A program made the translations under genes and the position numbers. 5,430 nucleotides of DNA from Candidatus Lindowiibacteriota bacterium (GTDB taxonomy: Bacteria; Lindowbacteria; 2-12-FULL-62-27), in contig JAHFCY010000221.1 in assembly GCA_023249255.1 (NCBI GenBank), positions 1 to 5,430 of the forward strand, read 5' to 3'. The notes under the pieces are model-generated. The model was not told the DNA's origin, searched no databases, and saw only the letters and a program-made list of their open reading frames with translations. Shown here piece by piece: positions 1 through 4,677 of the stretch (the first letter of the stretch is position 1; each line of letters starts with the position of its first letter).

Positions 1-249
1 GGTGAATCTTAACTTATTCAGTTTTTCAATCGTTTCGTTAATCTTTTTCTTGGTCTTGTCAAGGTTTGCGTGATGCGGACCGTACACCTGATAAACGTGG
101 ACTTTCTTATCTATGATTTGGTAGCCATCGATCCCCCAGTCACTAGTCTCTGCCGTTGGCTTATATTTTTCGAACGCCGGATCGGCCAAGTCATTCCAGA
201 ATTTTTGAAAGTCATTTTCCGTTATTTCACAAAGGACGGCATTTGACAT
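1..249 (-). CDS. Partial nuclease-fold-like protein (N-terminal 83 aa, runs off left edge)
   Basis: The frame is open for 83 codons from ATG at 249 to the left edge, so the C-terminus is missing. The start is chosen because GAGG lies about 8 nt upstream. An in-frame ATG at 354 would add 35 residues, including a CNLC pair, but has no good ribosome binding site. Residues 39-58 contain GIDGY, a short strand (KKVHVYQVYGP) and then a Lys-rich helix. From memory, the pattern G-x-D-G-Y followed by a strand ending Y-Q-x-Y-x-P resembles divergent restriction-endonuclease-like domains of defence proteins, for example ABC-3C type. There D41 would be the acidic metal ligand and Q54/Y56 would stand in place of E-x-K. 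That assignment is inference: the catalytic Lys is not obvious. The gene is AT-rich, like the 712-aa gene and unlike its immediate GC-rich neighbour. The existence of a coding region is fairly sure; its function is tentative. Confidence 0.75.
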   Translation of the reverse strand, partial: MSNAVLCEITENDFQKFWNDLADPAFEKYKPTAETSDWGIDGYQIIDKKVHVYQVYGPHHANLDKTKKKINETIEKLNKLRFT

Positions 250-253
250 TGTC

Positions 254-430
254 CTAACCTCGCCACTCCCGATTGATACAACCCCAATCTCGTTCAAGAG
301 TTCGACATCTGGAACCCCACGGCACAGATTGCAGTGCCCGTGTTTTCGCCGCATCGTATGCGTTGAAGTGTCGCGCTGGATCAGGCACCGTTCCGGCTTC
401 CGCCGCCGTGTCAGCCGTCGAGTCGCCCAT
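254..430 (-). CDS. Small hypothetical protein, 58 aa, possibly truncated at its 3' end
   Basis: ATG at 430 directly follows the TAA of the TPGPW-family gene (TAAATG), and TAG at 254 lies 4 nt before the ATG of the left-edge gene. A GAGGGGG stretch about 12 nt upstream could serve as a ribosome binding site. The N-terminal half is Ala/Thr/Asp-rich (MGDSTADTAAEAGTVPDPAR...FNAYDAA) with GC-rich third positions, as in neighbouring genes. The C-terminal half is Arg/Trp/Cys-rich, looks less like natural protein, and overlaps an alternative frame that could extend the left-edge gene upstream. It may be a real short gene whose tail was replaced when the AT-rich downstream gene arrived, or a partly spurious ORF. 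No family recognised. Confidence 0.45.
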   Translation of the reverse strand: MGDSTADTAAEAGTVPDPARHFNAYDAAKTRALQSVPWGSRCRTLERDWGCINREWRG

Positions 431-766
431 TTATACTTTCACCCCCTCGACCTTCGCAATGAGAGCGCGAGCCTCATTCACGATCTCCTCCCATTCGGGA
501 TGACCCACGAGGTAGGCGTCATTGGCCATTGCGTCAACGTGTTCCGCCAATTTGTGTCCATCCGGAGCGGTTGCAATCAGGCGGGCGTCAGCGGAGGCTT
601 CGTGCAGGTTGCTTTGATCGTCGCGAATCTGTGCGTCCACCGTGACGGAAACACCCTTGAGCGAATCCCTGACCTGCTTGCCCGGTACATCGTGCTTGCT
701 GACAATCGTACAGCCGCCAGAATAAACATGAAACTCCCACGGCCCCGGCGTGTAATTCGTCGTCAT
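431..766 (-). CDS. Phage-type TPGPW protein of unknown function, 111 aa
   Basis: The N-terminus reads MTTNYTPGPWE. Mid-to-late in the protein comes ADARLIATAPD, and the C-terminus contains EARALIAKVEG. This combination (TPGPW start, an 'ARLIA-APD' motif, then an Ala-rich helix near the end) is one I know from a widespread set of small phage and prophage proteins. They have no established function, and are presumed cytoplasmic and auxiliary. Start: GAGGGGG sits 8 nt before the ATG at 766 but only 2 nt before the in-frame ATG at 772, so 766 is preferred. The upstream gene ends at 780, so its stop region supplies the binding site, and the two are probably translationally coupled. Length is normal for the group and nothing appears broken. 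It supports a phage-like origin for the window. Confidence 0.85.
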   Translation of the reverse strand: MTTNYTPGPWEFHVYSGGCTIVSKHDVPGKQVRDSLKGVSVTVDAQIRDDQSNLHEASADARLIATAPDGHKLAEHVDAMANDAYLVGHPEWEEIVNEARALIAKVEGVKV

Positions 767-779
767 TGACATCGCCCCC

Positions 780-1028
780 TCAAAAGTCGACGCCGGGGAT
801 TCCGTACCCGGCCATTTGCAGAGTTTCGGCGTCTATCTCCATCGGGTCTTTTCCGGCGTCCGGGTCGAAGTCGGTCGCTTCGTCCACGTCATTCTGGCTT
901 TCATCGCCGCCGGTGTGCGCCGCCTGGCATGAGCCCCCAATGCTCCGGTGATCTTCCATCGTCTCGGCCAACAAAGGATGTTTCTTCTGAATGAGTCCCA
1001 TCACGTCCATCTCAATCACCTCTGACAT
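780..1028 (-). CDS. Acidic hypothetical protein, 82 aa
   Basis: ATG at 1028 is preceded by GGGGGATGAG at suitable spacing, and TGA at 780 lies just upstream of the TPGPW gene, so the two form one transcription unit. The protein is strongly acidic: residues 42-65 are dominated by Asp and Glu, and the C-terminus continues MEIDAETLQMAGYGIPGVDF. The N-terminus (MSEVIEMDVMGLIQKKHPLL) may form a helix. There is no signal peptide or membrane segment. A short acidic protein beside nuclease-like genes could be a DNA mimic or antidote, but nothing in the sequence shows that. No family recognised. Codon use is GC-rich like the other small genes and unlike the 712-aa gene just upstream. Confidence 0.75.
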   Translation of the reverse strand: MSEVIEMDVMGLIQKKHPLLAETMEDHRSIGGSCQAAHTGGDESQNDVDEATDFDPDAGKDPMEIDAETLQMAGYGIPGVDF

Positions 1029-1031
1029 CGC

Positions 1032-1133
1032 TCATCCCCCAATCCATAGCATACAACGGATCTTGGGGTTGCCTTCGCACAGAAAGGATTCCCCTTTGCT
1101 TCCGGCGCACGCATTGTGGCTCAGGTTGCGCAT
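1032..1133 (-). CDS. Possible 33-aa microprotein between the nuclease gene and the acidic-protein gene
   Basis: ATG at 1133 follows the TAA of the 712-aa gene by 5 nt, and TGA at 1032 lies 3 nt before the next ATG, so this frame exactly fills the gap. Third codon positions are GC-rich (AAC, CTG, AGC, GGC, AAC, CCC, AAG), matching the small-gene family rather than the AT-rich nuclease gene. The predicted peptide has three cysteines (residues 9, 20, 28) and ends CMLWIGG. The nearest GGAGG is 12 nt upstream, which is rather far. A competing frame (61 codons, 1197-1012) overlaps the nuclease gene's end and the next gene's start and seems less likely. Unrecognised; existence unproven. Confidence 0.35.
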   Translation of the reverse strand: MRNLSHNACAGSKGESFLCEGNPKIRCMLWIGG

Positions 1134-1138
1134 GGTTA

Positions 1139-3277
1139 TTACGGGCGGTCCTCCGCCGACTCACTCGCCACATCCAGGCCAAGATGTCTTCCAACATCGA
1201 TTGGATTGAGAGAGTAAACCTGTCTATCGATTGTAAACTTACCCAATGGGTAGACCTCTTTGCGACAGATCAAAGAATCGAATAACAGCTTGTGGATAAG
1301 GTCATTCACGATATAATCGTAAAGGTCGTCTTCGGTCAGTGTCTGCCCTCTCCAAAGTCGGCGGGTTTGAGAGCCCAAACTAATTTCACCTGAATTCATA
1401 AAGGTCGTCAGTTCGTATATGGAACGAATGGCATGAGAATTGGTTTTATATCCCGTGAACATGCGATTGCCCGTGACGATGCATGTCACTATAAGACTAT
1501 CGGACGGGATTGACCAATCCAGCAACTCACCTAAGTATTCTCGGAATCCGGGCACGGCCCACAGTTTTAGGAAGGCGTCTAATTGTTGGGACGCCTTCCG
1601 TATATGGTCAAAACTTGTTCTGATTTCATGTATATTACACGGATGAAGTGATTTTTTACATTCAAAAACAAAGAGTTTTGTTCCACGAATAGCTATTACA
1701 TCGATTTCTCCCGCCACGTCTCTAAACTTATATTTTTTCTTGGCGCGCACTGGCCAGCCATTTTCTTTTAATGCCTCCGCAAGAATGGAGGATACGGGAT
1801 CTTCGTCGGGAGTTTCAGTGACACGCCGCTGTCGAAGTTGAAGAGAATTGCGAATGATATTGGACGATGAGAAGACGTTCATCGGCACTGTCAATACGTC
1901 ATTGAAGCAAAGTAGGGGTTGGTACTGTATATCGAACACTCTTTCCGACTCTGGCCGCCAAGCCAGCAATTCTATGGCGAGCGATATTTTGTCCTCTGGT
2001 ACAGCAACGGACAACAATTTCTGGAGATCCGAAAGCCCAAATCGGGGAATCAAAGACTGGAGGACAATTTCAATGTGTGAATCCACATATTCGGAGAGGT
2101 GGGATGACACGTAGGCACGGAGGAAACAAATGATCCGTTGTATTTTCACGAGATCGTGTAATGTCAGATCCTTGAAGACACGGAAATCGAGAATTTTTGT
2201 GCCGGAAGTAAAATATTCTTTTTCCGCCGCAGTCAGGTGAAGAACCTCCTCTTTAAAAAATTGGCCCGCGTCAGAAAAAATGGCATTCATTTCCTCGGCT
2301 AGGGGGAGCTTATAACAAAACCTATCTATGGGTTCCTTGACGCGTTCAATAAATCTCATCCCGCAGCGCTTATAAAACTCCTCGCCGAAATTCTGAATAG
2401 AGGGAGCGTCTGGCATCTCGTGATCTTGTATATGTAAACGTGCCTGCATTTCTGTCTGGATATAACCGAGATCGAGAGATTGCGCCAAACGAATATTTGG
2501 AGGTGTTAGCGTGAAGCCGTTTCCAGATGCCATTGACTCAACGGAATAATTCAATACATCTAAGAAGATTTCCCACTCACAAAATTTTCGTATAAGACAC
2601 GCATCTATCAAATATGGAGTATATTTCTGCGATACGATGCCATGGACATCCAGTATTCCAATGTCCTTATGGGAAATCTGGCCGTTAGATTTGACAAAAC
2701 AGTGAAAAATGAACGATAGCCCCTCTGCAATATCCTCGTTTGTATAGAAGTCAAGATGGTCTCCGGTGGCTGAAACATCAGGGCATCTGTCTCGCATAAA
2801 CGCGTAATCGACCATTACGAGAAAACTTTTTAACGCATGCCGATGATCTGTGCGTAAGAATTTGAGAAGCCTTTGATATTTTTCTTGTACGTCTTTTGAT
2901 ATTTGAGCGAGCGAAAAAATTGACTTGAAATATCCAAGCGAGGATTCTGTTAGGTGGATGGTCGCGTGGTATTCGAGGATTTTTGCAGAGACGGCCTCGA
3001 TAGGCGATCCGCAAAAGCCATATTTGGATGGCCGCAAGATGCCACGGCGTCTGATTCCGTTGAGAAAGTGATCGCGCCCCAAAGCCAGTCCAAGCGCCAG
3101 ATAGTTGATTGCACGTCCTCGCTTATTATCGGTCAGAAATCGGTGTGTAGCCTCTTCGATCTTGGTAAGTTCGTCATCAGTCGGTTTAAAAGGTGGAGTC
3201 TGATTTCGAGGGAAAAGTGGGTCGTCAAGCCAGAATCCTCGTTTGAATGAGGCCGTCAATTCATTGAGCGTGGTCAA
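1139..3277 (-). CDS. Large protein with C-terminal PD-(D/E)XK nuclease domain, 712 aa; candidate defence effector
   Basis: The start is TTG at 3277, set by GGGGAGGG about 9 nt upstream; the next in-frame Met is residue 155. Residues 1-490 are mostly predicted helix with scattered hydrophobic strands and no recognised motif, transmembrane segment or P-loop. Residues about 492-605 carry a PD-(D/E)XK endonuclease core: E501 in a helix (SSILAEALKENGW), then VAGEID with D526, then the strand KLFVFECKK with E539 and K541, then a helix with Q564/Q565. This order (E, D, ExK, Q) fits Mrr/NERD-like DNA-cleaving folds. The final 100 residues (LTEDDLYDYIVNDLIHKL) are another helical segment. The TTG overlaps the stop of a 43-codon ORF by 4 nt. 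The gene is AT-rich against its neighbours, which suggests transfer. Likely a cytoplasmic DNA nuclease with a long sensor or scaffold region. The nuclease call is good; the defence role is inference. Confidence 0.92.
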   Translation of the reverse strand: MTTLNELTASFKRGFWLDDPLFPRNQTPPFKPTDDELTKIEEATHRFLTDNKRGRAINYLALGLALGRDHFLNGIRRRGILRPSKYGFCGSPIEAVSAKILEYHATIHLTESSLGYFKSIFSLAQISKDVQEKYQRLLKFLRTDHRHALKSFLVMVDYAFMRDRCPDVSATGDHLDFYTNEDIAEGLSFIFHCFVKSNGQISHKDIGILDVHGIVSQKYTPYLIDACLIRKFCEWEIFLDVLNYSVESMASGNGFTLTPPNIRLAQSLDLGYIQTEMQARLHIQDHEMPDAPSIQNFGEEFYKRCGMRFIERVKEPIDRFCYKLPLAEEMNAIFSDAGQFFKEEVLHLTAAEKEYFTSGTKILDFRVFKDLTLHDLVKIQRIICFLRAYVSSHLSEYVDSHIEIVLQSLIPRFGLSDLQKLLSVAVPEDKISLAIELLAWRPESERVFDIQYQPLLCFNDVLTVPMNVFSSSNIIRNSLQLRQRRVTETPDEDPVSSILAEALKENGWPVRAKKKYKFRDVAGEIDVIAIRGTKLFVFECKKSLHPCNIHEIRTSFDHIRKASQQLDAFLKLWAVPGFREYLGELLDWSIPSDSLIVTCIVTGNRMFTGYKTNSHAIRSIYELTTFMNSGEISLGSQTRRLWRGQTLTEDDLYDYIVNDLIHKLLFDSLICRKEVYPLGKFTIDRQVYSLNPIDVGRHLGLDVASESAEDRP

Positions 3278-3405
3278 AGATTACTTCCCTCCCCTTTTTC
3301 AACTGCTCCTATTCTTTCTAAACTCAATTCGCAAGTGGGTAAAATTTCGTCTCCACGATGAATACTATGTGAGCAATCTGTCGGAGTCCAGTGTGTTGTT
3401 CTCAC
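3274..3405 (-). CDS. Possible 43-aa protein translationally coupled to the nuclease gene
   Basis: GTG at 3405 overlaps the upstream TGA (GTGA), and its own TGA overlaps the nuclease gene's TTG start (TTGA), giving two 4-nt couplings. Codons in the second half (ATT, TTA, AGT, TTA, AGA, ATA) are AT-rich like the nuclease gene, so the two may have arrived together. The predicted peptide begins MRTTHWTPTDCSHSIHRGD, has Cys at 11 and 25, and ends in a Glu/Gly-rich tail encoded by the purine-rich region that also serves as the next ribosome binding site. No family recognised. It could be a leader peptide that controls entry to the nuclease gene, a small partner, or a chance open frame. Confidence 0.4.
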   Translation of the reverse strand: MRTTHWTPTDCSHSIHRGDEILPTCELSLERIGAVEKGEGSNL

Positions 3406-3506
3406 AGAGTCTCGCCGATGCCGTGTCGTGCGTTCGCGCATCCACACGTCGTATATTTTGCGCCCGACGGGAGTTCCACCCGCTCAGGAGCCACCCCTGT
3501 TCTCAT
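3402..3506 (-). CDS. Small hypothetical protein, 34 aa
   Basis: ATG at 3506 is preceded by GCGGTGGCTC, a modest ribosome binding site, and the TGA at 3402 overlaps the next GTG. The peptide MRTGVAPERVELPSGAKYT continues with TCGCANARHGIGETL. It has a Cys-Gly-Cys pair near residues 22-24 and a protein-like composition with GC-rich third positions. That supports a true microgene belonging to the GC-rich set. A C-x-C pair alone is not enough to propose metal binding. No family recognised. The region upstream of the start contains an imperfect direct repeat whose first copy spans the start codon. Confidence 0.45.
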   Translation of the reverse strand: MRTGVAPERVELPSGAKYTTCGCANARHGIGETL

Positions 3507-3576
3507 GAGCCACCGCAGTCCCGGAGCTTATCCCGTTTCCACGCCAGTATGTGCCCACCACTCTCCGAGTGTGCCG

Positions 3577-3783
3577 TCAGGCGCGTTTCGTTCCAATCTG
3601 TAGCACGGCGTATTTTTTGTCCGGGTCGTGGAGACGGGCACGGACTGCAACTTCGTCGCAACCCTCGGTGATGTAGTCCCCCTGTCCACGGTTTACCCGT
3701 TTGACGGCGTCCGCCCCGGATCGCGCCAAAACGGAGACCAGACGCTTTTCGACGACTTCGACCACATAGATTCGCTTCACCAT
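3577..3783 (-). CDS. DpnD/PcfM-like small protein, 68 aa
   Basis: ATG at 3783 has a strong GGAGGT 6 nt upstream and overlaps the previous TGA by 1 nt (TGATG). A longer in-frame reading from 3822 is less likely. The protein begins MVKRIYVVEVVEKRLVSVLA and continues RSGADAVKRVNRGQGDY. Two beta strands carrying V-x-V repeats are followed by a helix with an A-x-S-G-x-D-A-V pattern and a G-x-G-D-Y turn. I associate that layout with the DpnD/PcfM-like family of small proteins on plasmids, phages and restriction operons, whose biochemical function is unknown. The C-terminal 20 residues (PDKKYAVLQIGTKRA) go beyond the usual family length and overlap another open frame. The family assignment is pattern-based and moderate; the gene itself is well supported. 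Confidence 0.8.
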   Translation of the reverse strand: MVKRIYVVEVVEKRLVSVLARSGADAVKRVNRGQGDYITEGCDEVAVRARLHDPDKKYAVLQIGTKRA

Positions 3784-3950
3784 CAGTACACCTCCGTCAT
3801 TCCTCGCGTCGCAGATCGCCACGCCTTTTCGGGATTTTTGCCCTCCACTTTCAGGTCGTCAGCGTCAATTACTTCCACGGCGATGCCGCCGTCATTGGCA
3901 AACGCGCCTGTCACCACTCCGCCCTGCACGTAAATCACAACTCTGGTCAT
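3783..3950 (-). CDS. Small conserved-type hypothetical protein, 55 aa
   Basis: ATG at 3950 is preceded by GGAGGT at 6 nt spacing, a near-ideal start that overrides the longer GTG-initiated reading from 4040. The protein starts MTRVVIYVQGGVVTGAFAND and goes on GGIAVEVIDADDLKVEGKNP. The pattern 'I-x-V-x-GG-V-V ... V-E-V-I-D-x-D' is a recurring one in tiny proteins of phages and conjugative elements. I know of no assigned function. It probably forms a compact beta-rich fold in the cytoplasm. Its TGA overlaps the ATG of the DpnD-like gene (TGATG), so the two are translationally coupled. It may open a transcription unit, since the stretch upstream holds an inverted repeat and no well-supported gene. 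Confidence 0.82.
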   Translation of the reverse strand: MTRVVIYVQGGVVTGAFANDGGIAVEVIDADDLKVEGKNPEKAWRSATRGMTEVY

Positions 3951-4024
3951 GTGGGGACCTCCTCTCCGCATTGAAACCGGTCTGGTACGTACATGAAATC
4001 TGACTATATCCAGCCCCCGATTCG

Positions 4025-4043
4025 ACAGTGGCGCGTCCACTGT
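4025..4043. repeat. Perfect inverted repeat, 7-bp arms, 5-nt centre
   Basis: ACAGTGG and CCACTGT flank a 5-nt centre (CGCGT on the plus strand). The site lies about 75 nt upstream of the ATG of the 55-aa gene, just after the possible 36-aa ORF. There is no T-run on the minus strand after it, so it is not a good terminator. Arm length and position would suit a repressor operator or an RNA hairpin. A TATAGT hexamer (minus strand, 4008-4003) lies between it and the gene but lacks a matching -35, so I do not call a promoter. Confidence 0.45.
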
Positions 4044-4051
4044 TTACCTGT

Positions 4052-4162
4052 CTACCGAGAACCTCCGGCCTTGTCATAGTCCGTGACCCCCAGATCGCTT
4101 TCGTTTACCTCTCCACCAAATAGCACACGTGCAAACGCCGGCGTCGGTGACAGCGGTATCAC
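4052..4162 (-). CDS. Possible 36-aa hypothetical protein (GTG start, TAG stop)
   Basis: GTG at 4162 overlaps a TGA (GTGA) that ends a short upstream frame, and TAG at 4052 stops it. The peptide MIPLSPTPAFARVLFGGEVN continues with ESDLGVTDYDKAGGSR, which has a protein-like mix of residues and GC-rich third positions. There is no convincing ribosome binding site. Reading on through the TAG and a second TAG would end at a TGA overlapping the ATG of the 55-aa gene (ATGA), a curious fit discussed in the findings. No family recognised; it may be a remnant. Confidence 0.35.
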   Translation of the reverse strand: MIPLSPTPAFARVLFGGEVNESDLGVTDYDKAGGSR

Positions 4163-4236
4163 TCTCTTTTCGCGGTACGCAAAGCGGCTTCACGTGCGTC
4201 GTCGTAGTTTGACCGGCGCTTACTTGCCAAAATGGG

Positions 4237-4257
4237 CGGCGGGGTTTGAACCCGCCG
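4237..4257 (-). other. GC-rich hairpin resembling a tRNA T-arm; possible weak terminator
   Basis: On the minus strand CGGCGGG and CCCGCCG form a perfect 7-bp stem around the loop TTCAAAC, which matches the T-loop consensus TTCRANY. It lies 6 nt after the TAG of the 71-aa gene. The following bases (CCCATTTTGG) give only a broken four-T tract, so as a Rho-independent terminator it is weak. No D-arm, anticodon arm or matching 5' acceptor strand is present at the right distance, so it is not a complete tRNA. It could be a tRNA 3'-end fragment of the kind left at attachment sites, or a simple hairpin. Confidence 0.4.
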
Positions 4258-4263
4258 GACAAC

Positions 4264-4479
4264 CTATGCGCCCAAGTCGCGGGCGATGTCGGGCGCGTGT
4301 CCTGTCGTCGCCGTCTCGGTCTTCGTGTGTTTCTCGACGAACGCTTTGATGTCGTCGATATGCGCCAAAATCAACTGCGCTTTCCGAAGACCGAACTTGA
4401 ATCCCAGCGGGTCGTCCGAATTCCGATGTAGACCCAGAAGCGGCTTTCCGTTGTACTCCGATTCTTTTGCAACGCTCAT
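4264..4479 (-). CDS. Small conserved-type hypothetical protein, 71 aa
   Basis: ATG at 4479 is preceded by TAGGAGGTGATC, an almost perfect anti-16S match with about 9 nt spacing, the best start signal in the window. The N-terminal half reads YNGKPLLGLHRNSDDPLGFK and continues FGLRKAQLILAHIDDIKAFV. The layout 'NGKP-x-hydrophobic-x-L-x-R ... F-x-F-G-L-x-K-A-x-L-I-L ... I-x-x-F-V' is one I associate with unnamed small proteins of mobile elements: a short beta hairpin followed by a helix. The last 20 residues (Thr/Ala-rich) look disordered. It ends with TAG, followed at once by a hairpin. Function unknown; well supported as a gene. Confidence 0.85.
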   Translation of the reverse strand: MSVAKESEYNGKPLLGLHRNSDDPLGFKFGLRKAQLILAHIDDIKAFVEKHTKTETATTGHAPDIARDLGA

Positions 4480-4515
4480 TTCTGATCACCTCCTATCCCG
4501 TAGCACGAACCCGGT

Positions 4516-4677
4516 CTACTTCCTGTAAATCCACACCCACGCCTGAACGTATGCGCCGCCGTCCTCCGAGAGATTCACGACGGCGTTGTCGTCAATTTCG
4601 AGGTCGCCTTCTTTTTCCCTTTCCTTCTTGGCCTTCTACCTGTAATAATTTTCGAGCCTTGTTTTGTGATCGCTCAC
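4516..4677 (-). pseudogene. Small gene with an in-frame amber codon at position 14
   Basis: GTG at 4677 overlaps the TGA of the 102-aa gene by 4 nt (GTGA). Thirteen codons give MSDHKTRLENYYR, then TAG (4638-4636). The same frame then continues without a shift for 39 codons: KAKKEREKEGDLEIDDNAVV, then NLSEDGGAYVQAWVWIYRK, then TAG at 4516. There is no ATG, GTG or TTG between the amber codon and DLEIDD, so the second part has no start of its own. The block EIDDNA...SEDGGAYVQAWVW is highly protein-like and resembles unnamed small plasmid/phage proteins. One base change (for example CAG to TAG) explains the interruption. Alternatives are amber suppression or a leaky stop. The next gene's ribosome binding site begins about 20 nt after the final stop. 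Confidence 0.7.

Larger units (their letters stand above)
3951..4263. other. Weakly coding spacer between small genes
   Basis: This stretch of about 310 nt has no gene I can call with confidence. In minus-strand order it holds a GC-rich T-arm-like hairpin, a 23-codon TTG-start frame (4230-4159) with protein-like codons but no ribosome binding site, a 36-codon GTG-start frame (4162-4052), a perfect 7-bp inverted repeat, two short palindromes (GTACGTAC at 3985-3992, ACCGGT at 3976-3981), and the GGAGGT of the 55-aa gene. All three minus frames are largely open near 4077-3950, so open frames alone are poor evidence here. The region could be a leader or control region for the genes that follow. 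Confidence 0.4.

Noticed and set aside
329-769. Plus-strand 146-codon ORF
   Set aside because: Arg/Val-rich antisense shadow of the TPGPW gene and the 58-aa ORF; no ribosome binding site or recognisable motif.
1012-1197. 61-codon minus ORF overlapping the nuclease gene's 3' end
   Set aside because: Overlaps two genes in another frame, Arg-rich, no ribosome binding site; the 33-codon frame fits the gap better.
3243-3671. Plus-strand 142-codon ORF, with a nested 70-codon one
   Set aside because: Ser/Arg/Cys-rich antisense reading across several minus-strand genes; composition typical of a shadow frame.
3783-4040. 85-aa version of the 55-aa protein starting at GTG 4040
   Set aside because: A near-perfect GGAGGT sits 6 nt before ATG 3950, and the extra N-terminus is Arg-rich without a ribosome binding site of its own.
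4190-4300. Complete tRNA gene around the T-arm-like hairpin
   Set aside because: No acceptor 5' strand, D-arm or anticodon arm at the correct distances on either strand.
4516-4677. Whole-element amber recoding (TAG as Gln, code 15)
   Set aside because: The 712-aa gene and all other long frames contain no in-frame TAG, and several small ORFs appear to stop at TAG in sensible places.
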